Below are positions 36,797-44,238 of a stretch of DNA of 64,000 bases, piece after piece. The position numbers were made by a program, and so were the translations under genes. The first letter of the stretch is position 1, and every line of letters starts with the position of its first letter. Origin of the DNA: Paraburkholderia polaris (GTDB lineage: Bacteria; Pseudomonadota; Gammaproteobacteria; Burkholderiales; Burkholderiaceae); assembly GCF_012927345.1 (NCBI RefSeq), contig NZ_JABBGJ010000017.1:102412-166411 (forward strand), read 5' to 3'. Below the pieces are notes generated by a model that was not told the origin of the DNA, searched no databases, and saw only the letters and a list, made by a program, of their open reading frames with translations.

Positions 36797-38074
36797 ATGC
36801 CAAAACAGAACGGAACAAGACAAGGCCTTGAACCCCTGCTGCTACAGCGCTGGACGCGCGACGTACAAGACGGACGCACTCCGACAGTCATTGATCCTGA
36901 AACTCGTGAGATTGTAGAACTTCCCATGCCGTTGGCGCGCTCGGACGGTGGAGGGTTGACGTTCACACTGTCTCGCGCTGGCACGGCGACGTGGATTCTG
37001 AGGTATCGGTATGGTGGACGGCAGAAGGAACTGACGATTGGCAGCTACCCCGACATCAGTCTTGCGCAAGCACGCAAGATTGCAAGGGAAGAGCGGGTAA
37101 AGGTGGACGGCGGCGGCGATCCAGCGTCAGACAAACGGCGAGCTATTGCCCAGTCCTATCAGGATCTGACCGTCAGGAATCTGATCGCGGACTATCGCGA
37201 CAAGGTGCTGAGCGGTCTGGCCGCTAGCACTCAAAACAGCTATGGACGTAATCTTGATCGGGCGGAGTTCAAGCTCGGTTCGCTAACAGTTTCGCAGGTC
37301 ACTCCGCTCGACATTGTGGCAGTGCTAGAGGAAACGCATTCCACGTGGAGCGAGTCGTACACGTTGCTATGCGCAATCAAGGCGGTATTCCGTCATGCTG
37401 TTGGCAAGCGCTTGATCGCAGTGAACCCTTGCGCTGGCATCGAACTGAATGCCGTAGTCGGACGGCGACCTCCAATTCGACAGCGTCTAATGCTTTCCAA
37501 CGATGAACTGTGCGTTGTGTTCAAGGGGAGCTTCCGGCGTGAGAACGCGCTTGCAATCCGATTGTTGCTCGGAACTGCAGTTCGGTCCGAGGAACTGTAC
37601 AACGCTCGTTGGGAGAGCATCGATTTCGAGCAAGAAGTCTGGACAATCGACGCCACGAAAATGCGGCGTGGAATGCAGGTTCCGCTGACGTATCCGGTCA
37701 AAGAGTGGCTTCTTGAGTTGAAGGAGCTTGGCGGCAGTTCGGCATATGTTTTGCCAACCCGTGCTGAGAGCCGGCGGAGGCGCCAAGGCGGGGATGCGCA
37801 AATTAACCGGAACACGATCGGGGGCGCAATCGAATACTGGTTCGTTGAGCATGGGCCAAAAATCCGTCGCTTCACGCCCCACGATCTACGCTCAACAGCG
37901 AAAAGCCATATGAGGGCGCTCGGCGTTTCCCGGGATATTTCGGAAATGTGTCTCAATCATAGGTTGCCTGGTGTCGAAGGTATCTACGACATTCACACCT
38001 ACTTCGAAGAGCGGAAGCAGGCGCTAACGATATGGGGCGCACATTTGGCGAAGCTAGATGGTCTGATTTCCTAG
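36797..38074 (+). CDS. Tyrosine recombinase/integrase, P4 type
   Basis: The 425-residue product has an N-terminal DUF4102-like arm-binding domain (LSRAGTATWILRYRYGGRQ followed by LTIGSYPDISLAQAR). A core-binding domain and a catalytic domain come next. The catalytic residues are Arg263 (GTAVRSEEL), His362 and Arg365 (PHDLRSTA), His388 (LNHRL) and the nucleophile Tyr402 (DIHTYFEE). It integrates a genomic island by site-specific recombination. ATG 36797 begins MPKQNGTRQG; another ATG four codons upstream is possible. It stands next to a five-gene minus-strand operon, suggesting that operon is island cargo. Confidence 0.94.
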   Translation: MPKQNGTRQGLEPLLLQRWTRDVQDGRTPTVIDPETREIVELPMPLARSDGGGLTFTLSRAGTATWILRYRYGGRQKELTIGSYPDISLAQARKIAREERVKVDGGGDPASDKRRAIAQSYQDLTVRNLIADYRDKVLSGLAASTQNSYGRNLDRAEFKLGSLTVSQVTPLDIVAVLEETHSTWSESYTLLCAIKAVFRHAVGKRLIAVNPCAGIELNAVVGRRPPIRQRLMLSNDELCVVFKGSFRRENALAIRLLLGTAVRSEELYNARWESIDFEQEVWTIDATKMRRGMQVPLTYPVKEWLLELKELGGSSAYVLPTRAESRRRRQGGDAQINRNTIGGAIEYWFVEHGPKIRRFTPHDLRSTAKSHMRALGVSRDISEMCLNHRLPGVEGIYDIHTYFEERKQALTIWGAHLAKLDGLIS

Positions 38075-38152
38075 TCGACGTGCCGCGCAATTATGTTGAG
38101 TCTGGCGGGAAACGCTTAGCCCATACGGAGTGGCTAGCGAAAAGTAGCTCGT

Positions 38153-38194
38153 ATACCGTCAGAAATACCGTCAGCCGGTGGCTACTGTAGCTAG
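38153..38194. repeat. Short repeats after the integrase gene, possible arm sites
   Basis: ATACCGTCAG occurs at 38153-38162 and again at 38166-38175. They are followed by GTAGCTAG at 38187-38194, which also lies before the integrase gene at 36749-36756. Spaced direct repeats near a P4-type integrase are often its arm-binding or attachment sites. That reading is inference. Confidence 0.5.
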
Positions 38195-38213
38195 GGGCGA
38201 TAGACGGGGCCAG

Positions 38214-39068
38214 TTAGCTGTCTCCCGGGGTTGTGTTGGGTTTTGACACGAGCAGACCGTCTGGATTCAATAGCGTCCAGAAGCGCTGGAGTTTCTCCTC
38301 TTGTGTCGCAAAGCCACCATCGACAAATAGGGCAGTGAGCAGCCCCCTGGCATCTAAGATGTCGTGGTTGAGCTTCTTTAGTGCGTTCGGAGATTTTTTG
38401 AGTATCTCAAGATCCGGATACCGCACGGCTATATCAAGCGCAAAGAGCGCGTTCACTTGGAACCAGCGAAAGTTTGCCCATTCGCGGGTGAGGAGATCGA
38501 CCGGAACGGGTTTCCGATGTACTGACCACGGCTGACTGACGGCATGCGCATATTTGGGCAAGACAAAATCTTCGGAGCAAATTTCTTGGTCTAGCATCTG
38601 GCGTCCCTTTGAGCGTTCCTCATCGCTTCCGCTAAACGAGTCGGCGTGGTTGACTTGCCAATCCTTTGCGAGCCACAAGACCGTGTTCATGTCGCTCTCA
38701 ACCTCACGAAGTACATTCTCCGTTGCAGATCTTTGGGATTCAGTCAATTCATATTCAGGATTGGCTAGCGAGTCATGGATGGAAAGATCTCTCGGACGTG
38801 CTCCTTCATGACAGTATGGTTTGTGCTGCTCCATCTCTCGCGCTAACGCTAGCGGAATTGAAACTGCGACCGTATACGGATCAGGCGATCGAGGAAATTT
38901 CCGAAACAGCGAGGCCCTAGAAGTTGCAGAATCTTTTACAACCTCGTAGACCAATGCTTCGGGCAAGACAAAGCGATAGTCAGTGGAATATTGAATCAAA
39001 TCGTCGGCGCGGCATGCCCGAAGATAGCTTTTGTCGATTGTAAGGAACGGCGTCTTTCGCTGTGCCAT
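38214..39068 (-). CDS. Unknown protein with a PIN-like N-terminus, last gene of QueC-like operon
   Basis: I do not recognise this 284-residue protein by name. Its first 45 residues resemble a PIN-like nuclease: an acidic residue after a strand (FLTIDKSYL, Asp12) and, after a short helix and strand, VLPEALVYEVV with Glu42. Acidic residues occur further on, but I cannot place the rest of a catalytic set with confidence. The protein is cytoplasmic, with no membrane segment. It is 88 bases downstream of the PIN gene and on the same strand as the four genes before it, so it is probably the fifth gene of that operon. A nuclease effector is a reasonable but unproven guess. Confidence 0.6.
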   Translation of the reverse strand: MAQRKTPFLTIDKSYLRACRADDLIQYSTDYRFVLPEALVYEVVKDSATSRASLFRKFPRSPDPYTVAVSIPLALAREMEQHKPYCHEGARPRDLSIHDSLANPEYELTESQRSATENVLREVESDMNTVLWLAKDWQVNHADSFSGSDEERSKGRQMLDQEICSEDFVLPKYAHAVSQPWSVHRKPVPVDLLTREWANFRWFQVNALFALDIAVRYPDLEILKKSPNALKKLNHDILDARGLLTALFVDGGFATQEEKLQRFWTLLNPDGLLVSKPNTTPGDS

Positions 39069-39156
39069 ATATGTCGATTAGATTTAGTATTAGTCGGGTC
39101 GGGTTCCAACAGAAGGCGCTTGAGGACTAGATGCAGCGTAGGAACGTGCCACTGAT

Positions 39157-39807
39157 TCACGCGGTACGTTCGTTGACATTCTGCAAATGATGGATCGTCG
39201 CCCTGCGCTTCGCGAGACGTCGCAGACTCGAACACGCGTCGACATTCTCGGGTCCTATCAACTCGGCGACCCATTCGAACTGATGCTCTCGGACCTGCAT
39301 TCTTGCGAGCCGAAGTGCCCGAAAAGTTGCGTCGGCCAGCAGTTCGTCGCCAAGCAACGTCCGCACGGATTCGTGAGCAAGAATATCGATTGTCGTTACG
39401 AGTCTTAGTGATTCGAACCGAACTGCGGCGAGTCGCGTTGCCTTCTTCTCATCGATGGCCGCATAGAAGCCGCTACCGTACGCGAAAGCAAGGGTTGCGG
39501 CCTCGCCGTCATCGAGGGACTCCTCGGTGCCGCCTGATACGAGATCGAACAAGGTCGCCAGCACCTCGCCCCCAAGTTCCTCGACGCGCACGATGCCTTC
39601 GTTCACCATCGCTGTCAGGAGTTCAAACTCTGGGCGACCGTTAACTGCGCCGCGTTCGATTTCACGAACAACGTTCCCGGTCACAACGATAGGCACCTCC
39701 AACGCCTTTAGGATAGGCACCGCGTGCTCCGTCGCCAGCAGATTAATAATGACGCTGGTATCGAGAACGAGCTCGGTATCCTTAGTGAGGCAGCTTAAAA
39801 AGGTCAT
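39157..39807 (-). CDS. PIN-domain protein, predicted nuclease
   Basis: The 216-residue product has the PIN-fold order of acidic residues: Asp16 in LVLDTSVIINLL, Glu49 in VVREIERG, Asp100 and Glu102 in DDGEAATLAFA, and Asp119 in AAIDEKKA. PIN domains are metal-dependent ribonucleases and are often toxins. The ATG at 39807 overlaps the end of the Xre-ImmA gene by 26 bases, and the reading frames differ, so the two are co-translated. The frame is open 60 bases further upstream. The C-terminal 90 residues are extra compared with small VapC toxins. The upstream partner contains both a DNA-binding and a protease-like domain. Confidence 0.8.
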   Translation of the reverse strand: MTFLSCLTKDTELVLDTSVIINLLATEHAVPILKALEVPIVVTGNVVREIERGAVNGRPEFELLTAMVNEGIVRVEELGGEVLATLFDLVSGGTEESLDDGEAATLAFAYGSGFYAAIDEKKATRLAAVRFESLRLVTTIDILAHESVRTLLGDELLADATFRALRLARMQVREHQFEWVAELIGPENVDACSSLRRLAKRRATIHHLQNVNERTA

Positions 39808-40957
39808 CGGCCTCTTCCTGTTCCGCTGCTGCTTCGTCAAGCAGTTCACGAATTTGTTCTCGACCAAGCTTCAGCATGTCCGACATTTGACCTTCGCTGA
39901 TCAAGTCCTTCTTCCATGCATCGATCGCCAGCAAGAAAAGCCGCGATGATTGTGCTTCATCGATGAAAGGTGCGTTGGACGTGGCCGCCCCAAGTACTTG
40001 GCGAGCATGTTCGTCGGTGATGCTTCCGTTGTCCTTGAACCACTCCCACGTGCCTTTCTTGGTCAGACCAAGTTCTTCGAGACGCATAACCATGGCCTGG
40101 CGGGATACGCCGAAGAAGTGTGCCAGCAGGATGATATGTCGGCGGGTGAGGTGGCTGGCACCCATCGTCAATTCCTTGAACTTCTCCATGACCGCACGCG
40201 CGGGCGTCAGGAAGGCTCTGCCGAACGCGTTCGCATAGCGCTCCTCGCGAGAGTTTTCATATTTTTCATCCTGGTAAATCTCGGGTCGCCGCCGCGTCGC
40301 GGTGAAATGGCCGAGTTCGTGCCCCCCCGTCTGGGTCTGGCGATCCTTGCGGTGCGTGCAGTTGATCAACATACAGGCACCGATGGCGTCATCGTAGGCA
40401 AATAGTCCAGAGATCTTCGGATCGAGCTTGCGACTATATACCCGCACACCAAGCTGAAGCTCCATGAGCGAGAAGAGGTTTTGAACGGGACCCTCACCGA
40501 GCCCGAGCCAGTTCCGTAGGTTTTGCGCGTCATTCTCGGCTTGCGTGCGTACGTCGCCGGGCAGGATCGTTTTTTCTGCCGGATAGTTGCGCGCTTTTTG
40601 CACACCCAGGATGTTTTCGAGCTCGACCTCGGCCCTGACAAGGTCATTCAACAACCGCGCAGCCTTTTCAATGCCACCGTTGTCGGTTTCCGGGAGCGAG
40701 CGGAATCGAGGAACGAGGTCAACGTGAACTGCTTCGCGCCGAAGTAGCGAATTGAGCGATACGTCGTAATAGCGACTTAGCGCTTGCAACTCGTCAATTC
40801 GGGCACTGCGCTGTCCTTTCTCGATAGCGACAAGCGTGGTACGCGCGATGCCAACAGCCTTCGCGCTAGCATCCTGAGTAATGTTTGCGGTTTCCCGCGC
40901 GACCTTCAATCTTTCACCCAGCTCAGCCGGGTCTAGTTCATAAGTTGGCTTGATCAT
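39782..40957 (-). CDS. Xre helix-turn-helix fused to ImmA/IrrE-family metallopeptidase
   Basis: The 391-residue product has an N-terminal Xre domain (about 10-75: LGERLKVARETANITQ, then VGIARTTLVAIEKGQRS) and a zinc metallopeptidase domain with HELGH at 213-217 and a likely third ligand Glu in REERYANAFGRAF near 239. Proteins of this build (COG2856) cut or bind repressors or antitoxins in phages, integrative elements and toxin-antitoxin-like loci. I use ATG 40957, which overlaps the upstream stop as ATGA; an ATG at 40975 is also in frame. It lies between a QueC-like gene and a PIN gene and may regulate the operon through the palindrome at 42917-42945. Confidence 0.85.
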   Translation of the reverse strand: MIKPTYELDPAELGERLKVARETANITQDASAKAVGIARTTLVAIEKGQRSARIDELQALSRYYDVSLNSLLRREAVHVDLVPRFRSLPETDNGGIEKAARLLNDLVRAEVELENILGVQKARNYPAEKTILPGDVRTQAENDAQNLRNWLGLGEGPVQNLFSLMELQLGVRVYSRKLDPKISGLFAYDDAIGACMLINCTHRKDRQTQTGGHELGHFTATRRRPEIYQDEKYENSREERYANAFGRAFLTPARAVMEKFKELTMGASHLTRRHIILLAHFFGVSRQAMVMRLEELGLTKKGTWEWFKDNGSITDEHARQVLGAATSNAPFIDEAQSSRLFLLAIDAWKKDLISEGQMSDMLKLGREQIRELLDEAAAEQEEADDLFKLPH

Positions 40958-42336
40958 GATGCAGTGTCTATCCATTTACGCACGAATGACTCTGGTCCCA
41001 GGTCGTCCGTGAACGCCGCCCATTCTCTACCGTGCTGTTGCAGGAGCCGATCGAGTCCATTGACAACTATGTCCGGGGACTCTGTCAGCGCGCGAGCCAG
41101 TTCAGTAGCAGTGCGGCGTTTAAGCATTTCGTATGTGGGTGATTCCCGAATCGAAGAGAAGTGCTCGAAGTGGAGCACTCCCGCGATGGCATACTCGCGC
41201 AAAGCTTCAGTGATAAGGTTGAATCCTTCCGCCACTCCAGCTTCGAAGGTAGAAGCTTTCAGTGTCTCCCACACGTAGTTCTCTTTAGGTTCATCCAGTC
41301 GGGCAGCGTGAACGCTAAGACGCCGTAACATACACGCCGCGCAGATTCCGCACTGTCGCCACGATTTCGACACGGAAACTTGCCGCTGCTTTTGCCAGCA
41401 GGATCGCGTCGTTGCCCAGTTAGCTGAATCGCCACAATTGTCGACGAATTCGCGCAGTGTCTCGCCTTTTGTCATCCACAGACGAGGGAACCGGTAGCGA
41501 AGCCGATGGCCAAACAGCGCGTAGACAAACTTTTCCATCAGCACAGTGAAAGCCGGATGGTTCCGGTAGTCGGCGTAGCCTTGTCCAACAGGAAGGATCG
41601 CGGGTGCGAGTGCCCCTTGGCCACTCTCGGGGACTATCGCGTACGGCGCGTTAATCATGTAGGCGGCGATGGCGGCCACGAGACTGAACTTGAAACCCCG
41701 ACTTCGTGCACTGTTCTCGGAATTGTCGCAGCCCAGTTTTACTTCATAGGGCAGCGCAGCGAACGGAGTGCTGAGTTGTACTTTTCGCGGTATATCTCGC
41801 TGTTTTGTTCCGACTCTCACACGTACCAGCCTTTGGCCGAGACGCTTACGTTCAAGCCCGGCGACGGCACGTGAATCCATGCCCTCGCTGTAGGCAATAA
41901 CCGCTTCACCGTCAGATGGAAACTCCATGCGATTCTGAGCCGGCTTCGCTGCCTGCGCTTTGCGAGCGCGGAATATAAAATGCCAATCATCTCCCGTAAG
42001 AAAATTGAGAGCCTCGACGAGTGCACGGCTTACCGTGAACTCTGACCATCTGGCGGGATCATGGACTGGAATGTGGACGTGGAAGCGCCGACCCCAATTC
42101 ATCGAACTGCGGCCAAGACTGCGGTCGCAGAATTCGACCGCCGCCGCCACGACCAACGCGTCGTAGACGACGGGTTGCCAGTTAGTCGACGAAAACGTCT
42201 CAAGAATTTCAGTATCGAAACGGAGGTGGCGCTCGAGCTCACATACGTGCGTGCCCCTACGCGGCCTGCTACCAGGCTCAACGACATCAACAGTGAGTTC
42301 TTTGAGTTCCAGATATCCTGACCGTACGCCCGTCAT
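40954..42336 (-). CDS. QueC/QatC-like PP-loop protein
   Basis: The 460-residue product has an N-terminal extension of about 140 residues, then a PP-loop ATPase domain with SEGMDS at 150-155 (S-x-G-x-D-S). Next come a QueC-type helix (SRGFKFSLVAAIAAYM near 212-227) and a cysteine cluster, Cys301, Cys313 and CGICAAC with Cys329, Cys332 and Cys335, which matches the zinc site of QueC. Housekeeping QueC makes 7-cyano-7-deazaguanine and is about 230 residues. The long N-terminal arm and the genomic context instead recall QatC of the Qat anti-phage system. None of the other Qat genes, and no queuosine pathway gene, is adjacent. It is tied to its neighbours by four-base overlaps on both sides. Confidence 0.75.
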   Translation of the reverse strand: MTGVRSGYLELKELTVDVVEPGSRPRRGTHVCELERHLRFDTEILETFSSTNWQPVVYDALVVAAAVEFCDRSLGRSSMNWGRRFHVHIPVHDPARWSEFTVSRALVEALNFLTGDDWHFIFRARKAQAAKPAQNRMEFPSDGEAVIAYSEGMDSRAVAGLERKRLGQRLVRVRVGTKQRDIPRKVQLSTPFAALPYEVKLGCDNSENSARSRGFKFSLVAAIAAYMINAPYAIVPESGQGALAPAILPVGQGYADYRNHPAFTVLMEKFVYALFGHRLRYRFPRLWMTKGETLREFVDNCGDSANWATTRSCWQKQRQVSVSKSWRQCGICAACMLRRLSVHAARLDEPKENYVWETLKASTFEAGVAEGFNLITEALREYAIAGVLHFEHFSSIRESPTYEMLKRRTATELARALTESPDIVVNGLDRLLQQHGREWAAFTDDLGPESFVRKWIDTAS

Positions 42337-42902
42337 AGCGGCACCCCGTCGTTAAGTCCGGTTCTCTTTCGCGATGCTCGTGACCTGGTCGGTTGTGGAT
42401 TCACAAGCATTGACCCTAATTGGGTCTCTGACAGTCCCGAGATTGCCCCTTGGAGTCTTACGCTCACACCATTTGCGCGTCGCTGATTCGATTCACGGAT
42501 GTAATGTTCCTCAACTGATCTCGTGTTTGCGAGCCCGCGCTCTTTCGCGGCGAACCCGATGGCGTCGTAGAACGCATCCATACCTAGTCGGCCTTCATGA
42601 ACCAGCTGGATGCTCCAGGCGACAGCATTCATGCCGAACACTGAACCTGCGGCCAAAGACCGCGCTTCTTCAAGCTGGTGGGTAGCGATTTCAGGAATCC
42701 CCAGCGAATTGTCACGGCCAGCGAAGATATCTTTCAGGGCTTTGACGAGAGGATATGAAACTTCATTCTTGAAGTCGCTGGCGAGCGCATCCTTCGCGGC
42801 CTCCGCAATCTGGCCAGAATCGTAGGCAAGCTTGTCTCCACGCTTGGCCAGCTCTCTCCAAGGCTTCCGCATTGGCAGACTTCTATGTGGACCATCGCTC
42901 AT
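42333..42902 (-). CDS. Unknown small protein, first gene of the QueC-like operon
   Basis: I do not recognise this 189-residue protein. It is soluble and mainly helical by composition, without cysteines or a signal peptide. Its C-terminal 20 or so residues are basic (SRASRKR) and may be disordered. It occupies the place of the unknown QatB gene upstream of qatC, but I cannot show similarity. The ATG at 42902 has a strong ribosome site, GGAGGG, six bases upstream on the minus strand. Its stop overlaps the ATG of the QueC-like gene as ATGA. It could be a partner or substrate-like protein of that enzyme. Confidence 0.7.
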   Translation of the reverse strand: MSDGPHRSLPMRKPWRELAKRGDKLAYDSGQIAEAAKDALASDFKNEVSYPLVKALKDIFAGRDNSLGIPEIATHQLEEARSLAAGSVFGMNAVAWSIQLVHEGRLGMDAFYDAIGFAAKERGLANTRSVEEHYIRESNQRRANGVSVRLQGAISGLSETQLGSMLVNPQPTRSRASRKRTGLNDGVPL

Positions 42903-42916
42903 CGCTTGCCCTCCGA

Positions 42917-42945
42917 TGTCATATTTTTAATGGAAAAATATGACA
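42917..42945 (-). promoter_or_regulatory. Perfect 12-bp palindromic operator upstream of the QueC-like operon
   Basis: TGTCATATTTTT (42917-42928) and AAAAATATGACA (42934-42945) are exact inverted repeats around AATGG. The site covers the spacer and the -10 element of the predicted promoter, so a protein bound there would block transcription. The Xre-ImmA protein of the operon is the obvious candidate binder, by inference. Confidence 0.75.
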
Positions 42946-42952
42946 ATGTCAA
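42924..42952 (-). promoter_or_regulatory. Sigma-70-type promoter of the QueC-like operon
   Basis: On the minus strand a perfect TTGACA (42952-42947) is followed by a 17-base spacer and TAAAAA (42929-42924). Transcription would begin just before the GGAGGG ribosome site of the first gene. The AT-rich palindrome overlaps the -10 region. Confidence 0.7.
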
Positions 42953-43059
42953 CGTGGCTGATGCGAACCCGACTATCGATCTTCAAATCGTCTCCCGCGG
43001 AGCCTCCTGAAGCTCAACTTTGTTGTCTTTTGCGCTGCCTAGCCAAAGTTATTTGGCTG

Positions 43060-43088
43060 TTGAGGGCGTGATTTGACCCTGGTAAAAT
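43060..43088 (+). promoter_or_regulatory. Predicted promoter of the C39-like gene, with adjacent palindrome
   Basis: TTGAGG (43060-43065), a 17-base spacer and TAAAAT (43083-43088) form a plausible sigma-70 promoter. Just upstream lies a perfect 7-bp inverted repeat, AGCCAAA at 43041-43047 and TTTGGCT at 43052-43058. The leader from here to the ATG at 43281 is about 190 bases long. It holds several small inverted repeats and ends in a T-run and CGCGTTACC. Confidence 0.6.
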
Positions 43089-43280
43089 ACCAATACGACC
43101 AAAAAACCGGCCAAAAGCTGGTTTTCGGCTCGTCGCTCGCGCCGCAACGCATGCCTGAGCAAATCCGCCGGAATTTAGCCGGATTTCGCTTCGAATTTTC
43201 TCTCCCTGGTTCCCCCAAATTGTCCGATGCCGCCAGGCAGGCGTAGCTGCGCGTTTTTTTCGCGTTACCACGGAGCTTCC

Positions 43281-43796
43281 ATGCCTACCAAGAGCATTCC
43301 AACGACGGTCGAGAGTACCCCGACAACCTTCACGCCTGCATTTCCGTTCGTTACGCAGACCAACGACTTCGATGATGTCTTCGCGTGCACGGCCATGCTC
43401 TCGGGCAAGACGATCGAGGAAGTGCGCGAGATCGCTATCGCGAAGACGCGGCACCCCGCCTGGGGACCGTACTACTTCGGCGAGACCCACGTTGCAGCGT
43501 TGCTCGCACAGCTAGGGTTCGTCGCGACCTTGTACAAGGAGATCGGTCGTGTGGCCGATATTCCCGACGTCGCCCTCCTGTTGGTCGACTACAACCCTGA
43601 CATGGAGGTCGGGCGGCACATCCTCTTTCACCGTGCGAAGGCCTCGCACTCATCGGGCACCACGATTGAGTACGCACTCGATCCGGCGCCGTGGTGCAAG
43701 CCAGCCGATCGCGTTCGCACCAACTTCAAGAACGTCGCTGGTACCTGGGTGATCGGTATCCACGCGATGAACACCAAGGCCGGGGCCAGCAAATAA
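43281..43796 (+). CDS. C39-like papain-fold protein, catalytic Cys missing
   Basis: The 171-residue product is paralogous to the protein encoded at 44239-44880. Both share DFD-x-x-F-A near residue 30, a helical middle, GRHILFHRA (His113 and His117) and a D-P-A-x-W segment (Asp134). In C39-like peptidases the DFD-C position carries the nucleophile; here it is Asp32, and a Cys occurs only at residue 36. It may therefore be a pseudo-enzyme or use the shifted Cys. ATG 43281 has CGGAG eight to ten bases upstream. A Pro/Thr-rich N-terminus precedes the domain. It belongs to the element-like gene set. Confidence 0.65.
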   Translation: MPTKSIPTTVESTPTTFTPAFPFVTQTNDFDDVFACTAMLSGKTIEEVREIAIAKTRHPAWGPYYFGETHVAALLAQLGFVATLYKEIGRVADIPDVALLLVDYNPDMEVGRHILFHRAKASHSSGTTIEYALDPAPWCKPADRVRTNFKNVAGTWVIGIHAMNTKAGASK

Positions 43797-43840
43797 CCCT
43801 CGACAGCAATCAACCTTTTCCCGTCCCCGTTGCATCGAAA

Positions 43841-43922
43841 GCCAGAGCGTCAAGCCTGGCTTTTCGCGTTTACGGACCCGGTGGTTTCCGGTGGCGGGCT
43901 TCTTCCAATACGGAGCAGCTTA
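43841..43922 (+). repeat. Leader module: hairpin, T-run, conserved spacer and ribosome site
   Basis: A short GCCAG/CTGGC hairpin (43841-43860) followed by TTTTCGCGTTTAC, a GGTTTCCGG block and ACGGAGC lies directly before the ATG at 43922. A close relative of the whole module lies at 47677-47765, and the last part resembles the leader of the gene at 43281. It acts as a terminator for the gene before it and a leader for the gene after it. Confidence 0.6.
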
Positions 43923-44236
43923 TGTCCTGCAACTGTTCAGCTTCACACAGCCCGAACCAGCCGCCGCAGCCGCTGTTTCGGCTCGGGCAGATTGTTGCTA
44001 CGCGCGGCGTACTTGCCCATCTCGAACACCACGGCATTGCGGCCGACCCGTTTCTCAGGCGGCACGTTACCGGCGACTGGGGTGACGTGCCACCCGAAGA
44101 TGCAAAGTCGAACTGGCTGGCCGTGCGGTACGGCTCGCGCATCCTGTCGAGCTTTGAGGTTGGGGGCCAGCGCATCTGGGTCATCACTGAAGCCGACCGC
44201 AGCGTGACGACGTTGCTGTTCCCGTCGGAGTATTGA
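43922..44236 (+). CDS. Small plasmid/integrative-element-associated protein
   Basis: The 104-residue product ends with a segment containing GDWGDV, then ILSSFEV, IWVITEADRSVTT and LLFP. I recall this ending from small proteins encoded by integrative elements and plasmids in Burkholderia and Pseudomonas, often annotated only as plasmid-related. No function is known. The ATG at 43922 has CGGAG about eight bases upstream; the longer frame from 43691 runs through the preceding gene. It lies between two paralogous C39-like genes, and the next gene starts two bases after its stop. Confidence 0.75.
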   Translation: MSCNCSASHSPNQPPQPLFRLGQIVATRGVLAHLEHHGIAADPFLRRHVTGDWGDVPPEDAKSNWLAVRYGSRILSSFEVGGQRIWVITEADRSVTTLLFPSEY

Positions 44237-44238
44237 CC

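Noticed and set aside
40954..42902. Complete Qat defence system
   Set aside because: Only the QatC-like gene is supported; no QatA ATPase or QatD TatD-type nuclease is present in the neighbourhood.
43014..43490. Minus-strand frame of 158 codons over the C39-like leader
   Set aside because: It covers a promoter, palindromes and the start of a better-supported gene, and has no recognisable domain.
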